Source of the DNA: Streptomyces caatingaensis
GTDB taxonomy: Bacteria > Actinomycetota > Actinomycetes > Streptomycetales > Streptomycetaceae
Direction of reading: 5' to 3'
NCBI RefSeq assembly: GCF_001187435.1
Contig: NZ_LFXA01000013.1
Span: 62,001 to 126,000 of the forward strand
DNA: 64,000 nucleotides
Shown: positions 16,381-24,979 of the stretch, in pieces
How the letters are laid out: every line of letters begins with the position of its first letter
Numbering within the stretch: the stretch's first letter is position 1
Position numbers and translations under genes: made by a program
Notes under the pieces: generated by a model
The model's database searches: none
What the model was told of the DNA's origin: nothing
What the model saw: the letters and a program-made list of their open reading frames with translations, nothing else

Positions 16381-16956
16381 ATGGCAGTGACCCTGGCCAA
16401 GGGCGGCAACGTCTCGCTGAGCAAGGAGGCCCCGGGCCTGACGGCCGTCACGGTGGGCCTCGGCTGGGACGTGCGGACCACCACCGGTGCCGACTACGAC
16501 CTGGACGCCTCCGCCCTGTTGTGCGCGGCCGACGGCAAGGTCGTCTCCGACCGGCACTTCGTCTTCTTCAACAACCTGAGCAGCCCCGAGGGTTCGGTGG
16601 TGCACTCCGGGGACAACCTCACCGGCGGGGGCGACGGCGACGACGAGCAGATCCAGGTCGACCTGGCCGCGGTGCCGGCCGAGGTGGACAGGGTGGTGTT
16701 CCCCGTCTCCATCTACGACGCCGCCGTCCGCGGCCAGAGCTTCGGCCAGGTGCGCAACGCCTTCATCCGCGTGGTGAACCGGGCGGACGGCCGCGAGCTG
16801 GCGCGCTACGACCTGACGGAGGACGCGTCCACGGAGACGGCGATGGTCTTCGGCGAGCTCTACCGGCACGGCGGGGAGTGGAAGTTCCGCGCGATCGGCC
16901 AGGGTTACGCTTCGGGGCTGCACGGCATCGCCCAGGACTTCGGCGTCCGGGTCTGA
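16381..16956 (+). CDS. TerD-family tellurium resistance/stress protein
   Basis: 191 aa, the family's standard length. Motifs: opening VTLAKGGNVSLSKE, calcium-binding DYDLDASALLC, FVFFNNLSSPEGSVVHSGDN, GDGDDEQIQVDL, and C-terminal KFRAIGQGYASGL. A GGAGG site lies 6 bases before the ATG. TerD proteins bind Ca2+ and act in stress, tellurite and developmental responses in Streptomyces. First gene of a TerD-TerD-YeaQ plus-strand unit. Confidence 0.93.
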   Translation: MAVTLAKGGNVSLSKEAPGLTAVTVGLGWDVRTTTGADYDLDASALLCAADGKVVSDRHFVFFNNLSSPEGSVVHSGDNLTGGGDGDDEQIQVDLAAVPAEVDRVVFPVSIYDAAVRGQSFGQVRNAFIRVVNRADGRELARYDLTEDASTETAMVFGELYRHGGEWKFRAIGQGYASGLHGIAQDFGVRV

Positions 16957-17001
16957 TCCGGGCCGGCAGCGACCTCGTACGGAAAGGATTCCCCGATCAC
17001 C

Positions 17002-17583
17002 GTGAGCACCAGTCTCAGCAAGGGCCAGAACACCAGCCTGACCCAGGACGGCACCCCGCTCGCCGACGTCACCGTCGGTCTGGGCTGGGACGCCGGGGAG
17101 GGCGACGCCGCCTTCGACCTGGACGCCGCCGCCCTGGTCTGCGGCCCGGGCAACAAGGTGCTCTCCGACGCGCACTTCGTCTTCTACAACAACCTCGCCC
17201 TCCCCGGCGGCGCGGTGCGCCACCTCGGCGACAACACCACCGGGCAGGGCGAGGGGGACGACGAGCGCATCACCGTCGACCTCGACGGGCTGGACGCGGA
17301 GGGCGGCGTGGAGCAGGTGGTCTTCACCGTCTCCATCCACGACGCGGCCGCCCGCGGCCAGGACTTCGGCAAGGTCCGCGACGCGTACATCCGCGTCGTG
17401 GACAACGCCACCGGCCGCGAGATGTGCCGCTACGAGCTGTCCTACGACGCCGCGTCCGAGACGGCGATGGTCTTCGGCGCGCTCTACCGCCGCGACGGCG
17501 CGTGGAAGTTCCGGGCCATCGGCCAGGGGTACGACAGCGGGCTGGCCGGCATCGCCGCCGACTACGGCGTCACCCTCGACTAG
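17002..17583 (+). CDS. Second TerD-family protein
   Basis: 193 aa from a GTG at 17002 (upstream GGAAAGGA). Same Ca2+-binding pattern (AFDLDAAALVC, FVFYNNLALPGG, GEGDDERITVDL, KFRAIGQGYDSGL). It is a diverged paralogue of the gene 45 bases upstream, so the pair is an old tandem duplication and probably co-transcribed. Confidence 0.93.
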   Translation: MSTSLSKGQNTSLTQDGTPLADVTVGLGWDAGEGDAAFDLDAAALVCGPGNKVLSDAHFVFYNNLALPGGAVRHLGDNTTGQGEGDDERITVDLDGLDAEGGVEQVVFTVSIHDAAARGQDFGKVRDAYIRVVDNATGREMCRYELSYDAASETAMVFGALYRRDGAWKFRAIGQGYDSGLAGIAADYGVTLD

Positions 17584-17669
17584 CCGGGCGCCCGGCCGCC
17601 GCGCGGCAACCGCCGTGCGGCGGCCGGACGTCCTTCCGTACGCACGCACCCGGAAGGACTGACACCACC

Positions 17670-17936
17670 ATGGGCATCATCAGCTGGATCGTCCTCGGCC
17701 TGCTGGCCGGGGCGATCGCCAAGGTCCTGCTGCCCGGACGCGATCCGGGCGGGCTGATCGGCACGACCGCGATCGGTATCGCCGGGGCGTTCCTCGGCGG
17801 CTGGCTCTCCGCCAAGTTCCTGCACAAGCCCATCGCCAAGCACTTCTTCGACGCGCCGACGTGGGGCGCGGCGATCGTGGGCTCCCTCGTGCTGCTGGTC
17901 GCCTACCGGATCCTCTTCGGCAACTCCCGCGACTGA
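17670..17936 (+). CDS. GlsB/YeaQ/YmgE-type membrane protein
   Basis: 88 aa, three membrane segments with the PGRDPGG motif after the first. A GGAAGGA ribosome site precedes the ATG. It lies 86 bases after the second TerD gene. Paralogue of the protein at 11388, differing mainly in a longer, charged loop (KFLHKPIAKHFFD) before the last helix. Confidence 0.87.
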   Translation: MGIISWIVLGLLAGAIAKVLLPGRDPGGLIGTTAIGIAGAFLGGWLSAKFLHKPIAKHFFDAPTWGAAIVGSLVLLVAYRILFGNSRD

Positions 17937-18034
17937 GCGCCTCCTTCATGGCCGGATCCGGCTCAACGGAACGGCGCTTTGCGGAGTCCTCCCTTTCGTA
18001 CAGGCCGCATTGTCACCTGTGAACGGAGAGACGG

Positions 18035-19243
18035 ATGACCGCGAGGACGTTACGGGGAGTGCTGACGGCCGTAGTCGCCGCGGCGGCGCTGGGGGCGACG
18101 GCCCTGGCCCCCGCCGCGTCGGCCGCACCGGCGGGCGGGGGCGCCGGCGGACACGCCGCCACGCAGGCGGCCATGGAGGCGCGGACGGCCGGGCCCGACG
18201 GCGTGCCCGGCGTGCTGGGCCGCGCCCACGACCGGCACGGCTCCTGGCACGGCAGCGCGGGGGTCGCCGACCTGACCACGCACCGCCCGCGGCTCTCCCT
18301 GGACCGCTTCCGCATCGGCAGCATCAGCAAGGTGTTCACCTCGGTGGTCCTCCTCCAGCTGGAGTCCGAGGGCCGGCTGAGCCTCGACGACACCGTGGAG
18401 CGCCGCCTCCCGGGCGTGCTCCGGGGCAACGGCCACGACGGCCGCCGCGTGACGGTCCGCCAGCTCCTGAACCACACCAGCGGCGTCTTCAACTACACGG
18501 AGGATCCCGGGCTCTGGCGGCAGCTCACGACGGACTTCCCGCGCCACCGCTACGACACGAGGAAGCCCGCCGAGCTGGTGGCCACGGCGGTCGGGCACCG
18601 CCCGTACTTCGAGCCGGGCAAGGGCTGGCACTACTCCAACACCAACTACGTCCTCGCCGGCATGGTCGTCGAGAAGGTGACCGGCCACTCCTACGCCGAC
18701 GAGATCCGACGGCGCGTGCTGCGCCCGCTGGACCTGCGCAACACCACGCTCCCGGGCACCTCGCCCCGCATGCCCGACCCCCACGGCCGCGGCTACAGCA
18801 AGCTGCGGACCGACGGCCGGGACGCGAGGATCCACGACACGACCGAGCTCAACCCGTCCTGGGGCTGGGCCGCGGGCGAGATGATCTCCACCACCGGTGA
18901 CCTCACCCGCTTCTACGAGGCGTTGCTGGGCGGCAGGCTGCTCCCCCCGCACCAGCAGCGGGAGTTGCTGACCACCGTGCCGGCCGGGCAGGCGGGGATC
19001 GGCTCCTACGGCCTCGGCATCGCCCGGGCCCGGCTCTCGTGCGGCACGACCGTCTGGTTCCACGGCGGCGGCATCCACGGCTCGACGTCCCTCGTCGCCA
19101 CCACCCGCGACGCGGGCCACACCGCCGCGTTCAACCTGAACGGCGACTGGGACGAGAACTCGGCGGCGCTGATCGAGGCCGAGTACTGCGGCACGGCGGG
19201 GACTCCGGACCCCGGACTCACACGGCTGGCGGCGCTGCGCTGA
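18035..19243 (+). CDS. Secreted serine hydrolase (class C beta-lactamase / D-Ala-D-Ala carboxypeptidase fold)
   Basis: 402 aa. GGAGAG precedes the ATG. Residues 1-32 are a Sec signal (RGVLTAVVAAAALGATALAP, ending ASAAP). The active-site SxxK is S96-I-S-K99, the second motif is Y200-S-N202, and the third is HGGG near residue 347 in place of KTG. These are the marks of AmpC-like peptidases and esterases (Pfam beta-lactamase). It likely acts on peptidoglycan stem peptides or small esters outside the cell. It converges on the NAD(P)H-binding gene (7-base gap). Confidence 0.9.
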   Translation: MTARTLRGVLTAVVAAAALGATALAPAASAAPAGGGAGGHAATQAAMEARTAGPDGVPGVLGRAHDRHGSWHGSAGVADLTTHRPRLSLDRFRIGSISKVFTSVVLLQLESEGRLSLDDTVERRLPGVLRGNGHDGRRVTVRQLLNHTSGVFNYTEDPGLWRQLTTDFPRHRYDTRKPAELVATAVGHRPYFEPGKGWHYSNTNYVLAGMVVEKVTGHSYADEIRRRVLRPLDLRNTTLPGTSPRMPDPHGRGYSKLRTDGRDARIHDTTELNPSWGWAAGEMISTTGDLTRFYEALLGGRLLPPHQQRELLTTVPAGQAGIGSYGLGIARARLSCGTTVWFHGGGIHGSTSLVATTRDAGHTAAFNLNGDWDENSAALIEAEYCGTAGTPDPGLTRLAALR

Positions 19244-19250
19244 CCCCGCG

Positions 19251-19994
19251 CTAGCGCAGCCCGGCGAGCCACGCGTCGAAGGTCGTCGGCGCGATGCGGG
19301 CGCGCTCGCCGGGCAGCAGCCCGCCGGCCGGCACGGCGCCGAGCGGCGCCGACGTGCTCGGCACCACCTCGACGGTGCTGCCCCGCGCCGCGAGGGTGCG
19401 CCGGGCCATGTCCACCAGGTCATGGCGGTCGGGCCCGGCGAGATCCGGGTAGCGCCCCTGCGGTGCGCCCGTGACCACCTCGGCGAGGACTTCGGCGACG
19501 TCCGCGGGCGCGACCGGCTGCACGACCACGGGGGCGACGGCGGCGGTCCCGTCCTTCTCGGTCCAGCCGGCCACCAGCTCCGCGAAGTCGTGGAACTGCG
19601 TGGCCGGGACGATCGTCCACGGCACCGGGCCCTCGCTCACCAGGCGCTCCTGCTCGCGCTTGCCCGCGTAGTGGGCGTTGCCCTCGAAGGGGCGCTCCAT
19701 CCCGACGATCGAGAGCAGGACGTGGTGGCGGACGCCCGCCCGCTCCTCGGCGGCGAGCAGGTGGCGGGTGGCGGTGCCGAAGAACGCCACCGCCTCCTCG
19801 GCGTCGGCCGACGGGCCGTTCGTGGCGTCGACGACCGCCTCGACACCGGCGAGGGCCGCGTCGAGCCCCTCACCGGTCGTCAGGTCGACGCCGAGCGAAC
19901 GGCTGATGCGGACGACGTCGTGCCCGTCCCTCTCGAGGGCGGCGACGGTGAGGGCCCCGATGTTCCCGGTGGCACCGGCGACGGCAATACGCAT
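19251..19994 (-). CDS. NAD(P)H-binding atypical SDR (NmrA/YbjT-like)
   Basis: 247 aa. N-terminal glycine motif VAGATGNIGALTVAAL and no classical YxxxK pair; HYAGKREQERL resembles the YxxK of atypical SDRs of the NAD(P)-binding/quinone-reductase group. GGGGAGAG precedes the ATG. It is divergent from an Rrf2 regulator with a dyad between them, so it is probably its regulatory target and may have a redox-related role. Confidence 0.87.
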   Translation of the reverse strand: MRIAVAGATGNIGALTVAALERDGHDVVRISRSLGVDLTTGEGLDAALAGVEAVVDATNGPSADAEEAVAFFGTATRHLLAAEERAGVRHHVLLSIVGMERPFEGNAHYAGKREQERLVSEGPVPWTIVPATQFHDFAELVAGWTEKDGTAAVAPVVVQPVAPADVAEVLAEVVTGAPQGRYPDLAGPDRHDLVDMARRTLAARGSTVEVVPSTSAPLGAVPAGGLLPGERARIAPTTFDAWLAGLR

Positions 19995-20043
19995 GACGCT
20001 CTCCCCAACTCCCGTGTGGCGGCCTGCTGTCGCTCCTGACGCT

Positions 20044-20061
20044 ATCTCGGACTTCTCAGAT
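20044..20061. promoter_or_regulatory. Dyad operator candidate between SDR and Rrf2 genes
   Basis: Symmetric ATCTnnGAnnTCnnAGAT (12 of 18 positions obey the dyad) sits between divergent starts 19994 and 20106. Rrf2 regulators bind dyads of this size, so autoregulation and control of the SDR are plausible. Confidence 0.45.
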
Positions 20062-20092
20062 CCGCAATGACGGTGATGTGGGACGTCCGGGC

Positions 20093-20098
20093 TAGACT
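20093..20098 (+). promoter_or_regulatory. -10 element of the Rrf2 gene (leaderless start)
   Basis: TAGACT ends 7 bases before the ATG at 20106, and TGACGG at 20068-20073 could serve as -35 with a 19-base spacer. There is no ribosome site, so the transcript probably begins at the ATG. Confidence 0.5.
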
Positions 20099-20105
20099 CG
20101 GGGCC

Positions 20106-20579
20106 ATGAAGCTCCCCGTGAGTACCGAATGGCTGTTGCACAGCGTGGCGACGCTGGCCCAGCTCGAACCGGGAACGACCGCGTCCGCGGCTCAACTCGC
20201 GCAGTACTACGACCTGCCGGCGCCCTACCTCGCCAAGCAGCTCCAGGCGCTCGTCAGGGCCGGCCTGCTCAGCGCCACCACGGGCCCGCGGGGCGGCTTC
20301 CGGCTCGCGCGGCAGGCCTCCGCGATCACCTTCCTCGACATCGTCGAGGCGGTCGACGGCGCCGCCTCGCCGTACGAGTGCCGTGAGATCCGCCGGCAGG
20401 GGCGGGGCGCGTTCGCCCCCGAGGAGTGCCGCACGCCCTGCCTCATCGCCACCAAGATGGCCGCCGCGCACGAGGCGTGGCGGCGCAGCCTCGCCGGGGT
20501 CTCGATCGCCGACCTCCTCGCCGAGATACCGCCCTCGGCCCCGGCCCGCACCCGCAGCCGCCTCGCCGGCACGCGCTGA
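20106..20579 (+). CDS. Rrf2-family transcriptional regulator with three Cys
   Basis: 157 aa. Winged HTH with the recognition region AAQLAQYYDLPAPYLAKQLQALVRAGLLSATTGPRGGFRLAR, typical of Rrf2. Cys at 92, 108 and 112 match the three-Cys cluster position of IscR/NsrR-type Fe-S sensors, though the spacing (16 then 4) should be checked by alignment. It likely senses redox, NO or iron-sulphur status. Start chosen at 20106 by homology and by the adjacent -10 sequence. Confidence 0.88.
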   Translation: MKLPVSTEWLLHSVATLAQLEPGTTASAAQLAQYYDLPAPYLAKQLQALVRAGLLSATTGPRGGFRLARQASAITFLDIVEAVDGAASPYECREIRRQGRGAFAPEECRTPCLIATKMAAAHEAWRRSLAGVSIADLLAEIPPSAPARTRSRLAGTR

Positions 20580-20696
20580 CCGTCACCACCCGGGGTCCGG
20601 GACGGCGCCGTCGCATCCTCCCCCGCTCCCCCTTCGGCCCGGCCGCCCGGGACGGCCCCGGCACGTCAGCCCCCGGACATCCCGGACCCCCAGGGG

Positions 20697-20736
20697 GACT
20701 CACGGACTCAAGGGCTCACAGGCTCAAGGACTCACG
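20697..20736. repeat. Short direct repeats (GGCTCA/GGACTCA units)
   Basis: Five or so near copies of GGACTCAC / GGCTCAAGG run over the antiporter's last codons and the downstream gap. It looks like replication slippage and has no visible role. Confidence 0.5.
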
Positions 20737-21824
20737 GCCAGCACCACATACGCCCCCAGCAACGCCAGATGCACCCCGCCCTGCAACAGCGTGGCCCGGC
20801 CCGGGATCACCGTCAGCGTCCCGACCACAAGTGTCAGCGCGAGCAGCACCATGTGCGAGGCACCCAGGCCCAGGACGAGGGGCCCCTCCATCCAGACCGA
20901 CGCCACGGCCACCGCGGGAATGGTCAGGCCGATGCTGGCCATGGCGGAGCCCAGGCCGAGGTTGAGGCTGGTCTGGACGCGGTCGCGGCGGGCGGCGCGG
21001 ACGGCGGCGATGGTCTCGGGGAGGAGGACGAGCAGGGCGATGACGACGCCGACGACGGAGGCGGGCAGGCCGGCGGCGGCGACGGCGGACTCGATGGTGG
21101 GCGAGACGCCCTTGGCGAGGCCGACGACGGAGACCAGGGCGAGGGCCAGCAGGCCGAGGCTGACGAGGGCCGTGCGGGTGGACGGCGGGTGGGCGTGGTC
21201 GTCGGTGTCGATGACCGCGCCCTCGGCGGTCACCGGCAGGAAGTAGTCGCGGTGCCGGACGGTCTGCGTCGCGACGAAGAGGCCGTAGAGGACGAGCGCG
21301 GCCAGGGCGGCGAAGACGAGCTGGGGCGGGGAGAAGCGGGGTCCGGGGGTGCTGGTGGTGAACGTGGGGAGGGCCAGGCTCAGTCCGGCCAGCGTCGCCA
21401 CCGTCCCGAAGGCCGCCGCCGTGCCCTCGGGGTTGAAGACGGCGACCCGGCGCCGCGCCGCGCAGACCAGCAGGGACAGGCCGACGATCCCGTTGCAGGT
21501 GATCATCACGGCGGCGAAGACCGTGTCGCGCGCGAGCGAGCTGCTCTTGTCGCCGCCGTCGGCCATCAGGGTCACGATGAGGGCCACTTCGATGACGGTC
21601 ACCGCGAGCGCCAGGACGAGGGAGCCGAAGGGTTCGCCGACCCGGTGCGCGATCACCTCCGCGTGGTGGACGGCGGCGAGCACCGCCCCGGCCAGACAGC
21701 AGCCGACCAGTGCCACCAGCCCCGCGCCCAGCGAACTCCCCCAGGTGAGGACGAGGACGACGAACGCGACGACCGGCACGACGGCGGGCCACCGCACGGC
21801 GAACGAGCGCAACCGAGTCTTCAT
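20724..21824 (-). CDS. chaA: Ca2+/H+ antiporter (ChaA/CaCA family)
   Basis: 366 aa, about 11 membrane segments. The two inverted alpha-repeats are visible: GEPFGSLVLALAVTVIEVALIV (residues ~65-86) and LLPETIAAVRAARRDRVQTSLNLGLGSAMASIGLTIP (~270-306), each with the conserved acidic residue needed for cation exchange. ChaA-type proteins export Ca2+, Na+ or K+ in exchange for protons in the plasma membrane. Monocistronic between a repeat-bearing gap and the divergent DUF6314 gene. Confidence 0.9.
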   Translation of the reverse strand: MKTRLRSFAVRWPAVVPVVAFVVLVLTWGSSLGAGLVALVGCCLAGAVLAAVHHAEVIAHRVGEPFGSLVLALAVTVIEVALIVTLMADGGDKSSSLARDTVFAAVMITCNGIVGLSLLVCAARRRVAVFNPEGTAAAFGTVATLAGLSLALPTFTTSTPGPRFSPPQLVFAALAALVLYGLFVATQTVRHRDYFLPVTAEGAVIDTDDHAHPPSTRTALVSLGLLALALVSVVGLAKGVSPTIESAVAAAGLPASVVGVVIALLVLLPETIAAVRAARRDRVQTSLNLGLGSAMASIGLTIPAVAVASVWMEGPLVLGLGASHMVLLALTLVVGTLTVIPGRATLLQGGVHLALLGAYVVLAVSP

Positions 21825-21905
21825 ACGGACAAGCTTCGCAGATGTCGATCATCCGGCCATTGCGGACGGCGCGGGGCGGGGTCGTGCGGCGGGGACAATG
21901 GGGTC

Positions 21906-22400
21906 ATGAGCCCCGCCGCCCCGCTCCGTCCCGCCCGTCCCGGCCGTCCCGTCCCCGACGCCGTCGCGTATCTGACCGGCCGGTGGGCCGTCGAGCGCGA
22001 GCTGTTCGACCTGCGGACGGGGACCGCCGGCTCGTTCCGCGGCACGGCCCGCTTCGAACGCGACGGGGACGGCGGCCGCGTCCGGCACGTCGAGGATGGG
22101 GAGCTGCGCTGGGACGGCGCCCCGCCGGTCCGCGCGGGCCGCATGCTCGGGCTGGCCCCGGCGCCGGACGGCACGGCCGAGGTGACGTTCGCCGACGGCC
22201 GTCCGTTCCACGGCCTGGACCTGCGCACCGGCCGGTGGACGGTCCGGCACCCGTGCGCGGCCGACCGCTACGACGGCGCGTTCACGGTCGTCTCGGCGGA
22301 TGAGTGGCACGTGCGCTGGCGGACCACCGGCCCGGCCAAGGACCATCTGCAGAGCTCGGTCTACCGGCGGCTGCCGCCGGAACCCGGCGGCGGCCGCTGA
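21906..22400 (+). CDS. DUF6314 family protein
   Basis: 164 aa, soluble. The core DAVAYLTGRWAVERELFDLRTG, PFHGLDLRTGRW and the ending DEWHVRWRTTGPAKDHLQSSVYRR identify DUF6314, a small beta-barrel-like family of unknown role. GACAAT at 21894-21899 is 6 bases before the ATG and there is no ribosome site, so a leaderless transcript is likely. It converges on the transketolase-like gene with a 6-base gap. Confidence 0.8.
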   Translation: MSPAAPLRPARPGRPVPDAVAYLTGRWAVERELFDLRTGTAGSFRGTARFERDGDGGRVRHVEDGELRWDGAPPVRAGRMLGLAPAPDGTAEVTFADGRPFHGLDLRTGRWTVRHPCAADRYDGAFTVVSADEWHVRWRTTGPAKDHLQSSVYRRLPPEPGGGR

Positions 22401-22406
22401 CGGAGC

Positions 22407-24752
22407 TCAGCGCCCGAGGAGCGTGAGCGCGGCGTCCACGAGGGACACGGTGTCGATGCCGTGCAGGGCGTAGGCGTCGTGCAGGTCGCTGGACTGGCCG
22501 AAGTCGGTGACGCCCAGGCAGCGGATCCGGTCGCCGCGCGCGCCCGCGAGGAACGCCAGCGTGTGCGGGTGCCCGTCGAGGACGGTGACCAGGGGCGCGG
22601 GGTGGGCGGCCGGGAAGAGGACGTCGACGATGCCGCCGCCGTCCCCGCCGGAGAGCCGGCCGCGGTGCTGGAGGGAGCGGAAGACGAGGTCGGGGCTGGT
22701 GAGGCAGACGACGCCGGCGGTGACGCCCTGGCCGGCGAGGAGTTCGGCGGCCCGGACGACCTCGGGCATGATCGCGCCGACGCCGACGAGGGTGACCTGC
22801 TCGTCGGCGGGGTCGTGGGCGGTGATCCGGTAGCCGCCGGCGACGGCCTGGCGGCGGCGCCGTTCGAGGAGCGCGTCGTCGGCGGGCGGGCTGGCCAGCG
22901 CCGGGTCGACGGGCCGGGTCGAGAGGCGGAAGTACGCGGAGGTGCCGCCGGGGACGCCGACCTGTCCCATGGCCTCCAGCAGACACCACTCCAGGTCCTG
23001 GGCGAACGCCGGCTCCCAGGCGGTGCAGCCGGGCTGCTCCAGCCCGATCGAGGGCGTGGTGACGGACTGGTGCGCGCCGCCCTCGGAGGAGAGGGTCACG
23101 CCGGACGGCGTGCCGACGAGGATGGACTGTCCGCCGGCGTAGATGCCGTACGACCAGGGTTCCAGGGCGCGCGGGACGAACGGGTCGTAGAGCGTGCCGA
23201 TGGGGATGAGCCGCTGGCCCCAGCGGCTCCAGGTGGCGCCCAGTTCGCCGAGCAGGCTCACGAGGTTGACCTCGGCGATGCCCAGCTCGATGTGCCGGCC
23301 GCCGCTGCCCTCGGACCACTTGAGCAGCCGCTCGGCGTCGTCGGCGAACCAGTCGCGGCGCTCGGTCGCCGACCAGACGCCGGTCTTGTTGATCCAGCCG
23401 CCGAGGTTGGTGGAGGAGGCGACGTCGGGGCTGCAGGTGACGACGCGGGCGGCGGTGTCGGGGGCCTGGCGGGTGAGGTCGGTGAGGAACCGGCCGAGGG
23501 CGGCCTGGGTGGAGATCGGCGCCTTGTGCGCGCGGCCGAAGGAGGTGGGCAGGGCGGTGGGCCCCTGGGGGACGACCGGGGTGCGGCGCAGCAGCTCGCC
23601 GCGGCGGGCGCACAGCTCGGCCGCCGGGGTGCCGGGGTCGAACGCCCGCCAGGGGTCGGCCTCGTCGGTGCCGCAGGCCGCGGCGAGGGCGGTCATCTGC
23701 TCGCCGGTCAGCAGGGCGGAGTGGTTGCTCGGGTGGCCCTCGGTCGGCAGGCCGCGGCCCTTGACGGTGTAGGCGAAGACGACGGTGGGCCGGTCGGGGT
23801 CGACGGTGCGGTAGGTGTCCAGCAGCAGCCCGATGTCGTGGCCGCCGAGGTCGCGCAGGACGTGGGCGAGCCGGGCGGGCCCGAGGTCGTCGACGAGGGC
23901 GCGCAGGGCCGGGTCGGCGGCGTCCCCGGTTATGCGCGCGGGCAGTTCGGCGTCGTCGGCGCGCAGGAGCCGCTGGTACTCCTCGTTGGGCATCTCCTCC
24001 AGCCGGCGGCGCAGCGCCTGCCCGCCGGGGCGCTCGAAGACCTTCTCGGTCTCGCGGCCCCACTTGAGCGTGAGGACCTGCCAGCCGGCGGCCTCGAACA
24101 TGCCCTGGAGGCGGCCGGTCTGGACGTCCGGCACGACGCGGTCCAGGGACTGGCGGTTGAGGTCGACGATCCACAGGAGTTCGCCGAGCGAGGCGACCGC
24201 CGGGTCGGCGACGGCCTCCCAGATCGCGCCCTCGTCCAGCTCGGCGTCGCCGATCAGGCCGACGAACCGGCCCGCGGGCGGCGTCGCGTCGAAGTGCGAG
24301 CGCAGGTAGCGGTGGGCGGTCGCGGCCCAGACGGTGGCGGTGGCGCCGATGCCGACGGAGCCGGTGGAGAAGTCGACGGTGTCGGGGTCCTTGAGCCGGC
24401 TCGGGTAGCTCTGCAGGCCGCCCTTGGCCCGGAGGGTGGTGAGATAGGCCGGATCCAGGTCGCCGAGCAGGTAGTTGATGGCGTGCAGGACGGGCGAGGC
24501 GTGCGGTTTGACGGAGACGCGGTCCCGGGCGTTCAGTTCGTGGAACCACAGCGAGACCATGATGTCGGCCATCGAGGCGGACGAGGCCTGGTGTCCGCCC
24601 ACCTTGACGCCGGTGTCGTTGGGGCGGCCGCGGTTGGCCGCGTCGACGATCGCGGTGGCGAGCCACAGGACGCGCCGCGAGATCTCGCGCAGGGTGGCGG
24701 TGTCGTACGCCTCCGCGCCGGTCCCGTGCGGGGTGTGCGTGTCGTGATGCAT
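22407..24752 (-). CDS. AceE/transketolase-like ThDP enzyme (homodimeric pyruvate dehydrogenase E1-like)
   Basis: 781 aa. An AGGAGAGG site precedes the ATG. The ThDP/Mg motif is GDAELDEGAIWEAV followed by IVDLNRQSLD, close to AceE (GDGEMDEP...NLQRLD) rather than to classical transketolase. Other AceE-like segments are GGHQASSASMADIMVSLWF, SFGRAHKAP and GIAEVNLVSLLGELG (catalytic Glu). It is ~100 residues shorter than E. coli AceE. No E2 or E3 gene is adjacent, so it may act on another 2-oxo acid or as a dehydrogenase/decarboxylase. A 3-hydroxybutyrate dehydrogenase gene lies upstream on the same strand. Confidence 0.85.
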   Translation of the reverse strand: MHHDTHTPHGTGAEAYDTATLREISRRVLWLATAIVDAANRGRPNDTGVKVGGHQASSASMADIMVSLWFHELNARDRVSVKPHASPVLHAINYLLGDLDPAYLTTLRAKGGLQSYPSRLKDPDTVDFSTGSVGIGATATVWAATAHRYLRSHFDATPPAGRFVGLIGDAELDEGAIWEAVADPAVASLGELLWIVDLNRQSLDRVVPDVQTGRLQGMFEAAGWQVLTLKWGRETEKVFERPGGQALRRRLEEMPNEEYQRLLRADDAELPARITGDAADPALRALVDDLGPARLAHVLRDLGGHDIGLLLDTYRTVDPDRPTVVFAYTVKGRGLPTEGHPSNHSALLTGEQMTALAAACGTDEADPWRAFDPGTPAAELCARRGELLRRTPVVPQGPTALPTSFGRAHKAPISTQAALGRFLTDLTRQAPDTAARVVTCSPDVASSTNLGGWINKTGVWSATERRDWFADDAERLLKWSEGSGGRHIELGIAEVNLVSLLGELGATWSRWGQRLIPIGTLYDPFVPRALEPWSYGIYAGGQSILVGTPSGVTLSSEGGAHQSVTTPSIGLEQPGCTAWEPAFAQDLEWCLLEAMGQVGVPGGTSAYFRLSTRPVDPALASPPADDALLERRRRQAVAGGYRITAHDPADEQVTLVGVGAIMPEVVRAAELLAGQGVTAGVVCLTSPDLVFRSLQHRGRLSGGDGGGIVDVLFPAAHPAPLVTVLDGHPHTLAFLAGARGDRIRCLGVTDFGQSSDLHDAYALHGIDTVSLVDAALTLLGR

Positions 24753-24979
24753 CAGACTGACCTCTCCTGAGCGGCGGTTGCGGTAGAGCCGTGGTCCTGC
24801 GGGCGCCGGGCACCGGCCGTCGACGGGTGGGCGACGGCGGGCGGCGAACGCCTGATCATGATCTTCCATCAGGACGGCGCGATGCTCCAGCCCCTCCCGG
24901 GCGGTGCCGCACCCGGGCTCCATGATGCGGGCGGCCGGCCCGCGGGGGCGGTCCCCGGGGCCGCGCCGGTCGGGGGTGG
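24753..24979. other. Intergenic region with CCTGAT-N11-ATCAGG dyad
   Basis: 227 bases between the SDR stop and the AceE-like start. An inverted repeat CCTGAT (24851-24856) / ATCAGG (24868-24873) with AT-rich centre sits about 100 bases before the AceE-like ATG and could be an operator. Nothing else was recognised. Confidence 0.35.

Noticed and set aside
20697..20736. CRISPR-like array
   Set aside because: Repeat units are 7-9 bases without spacers, and no cas genes are near.
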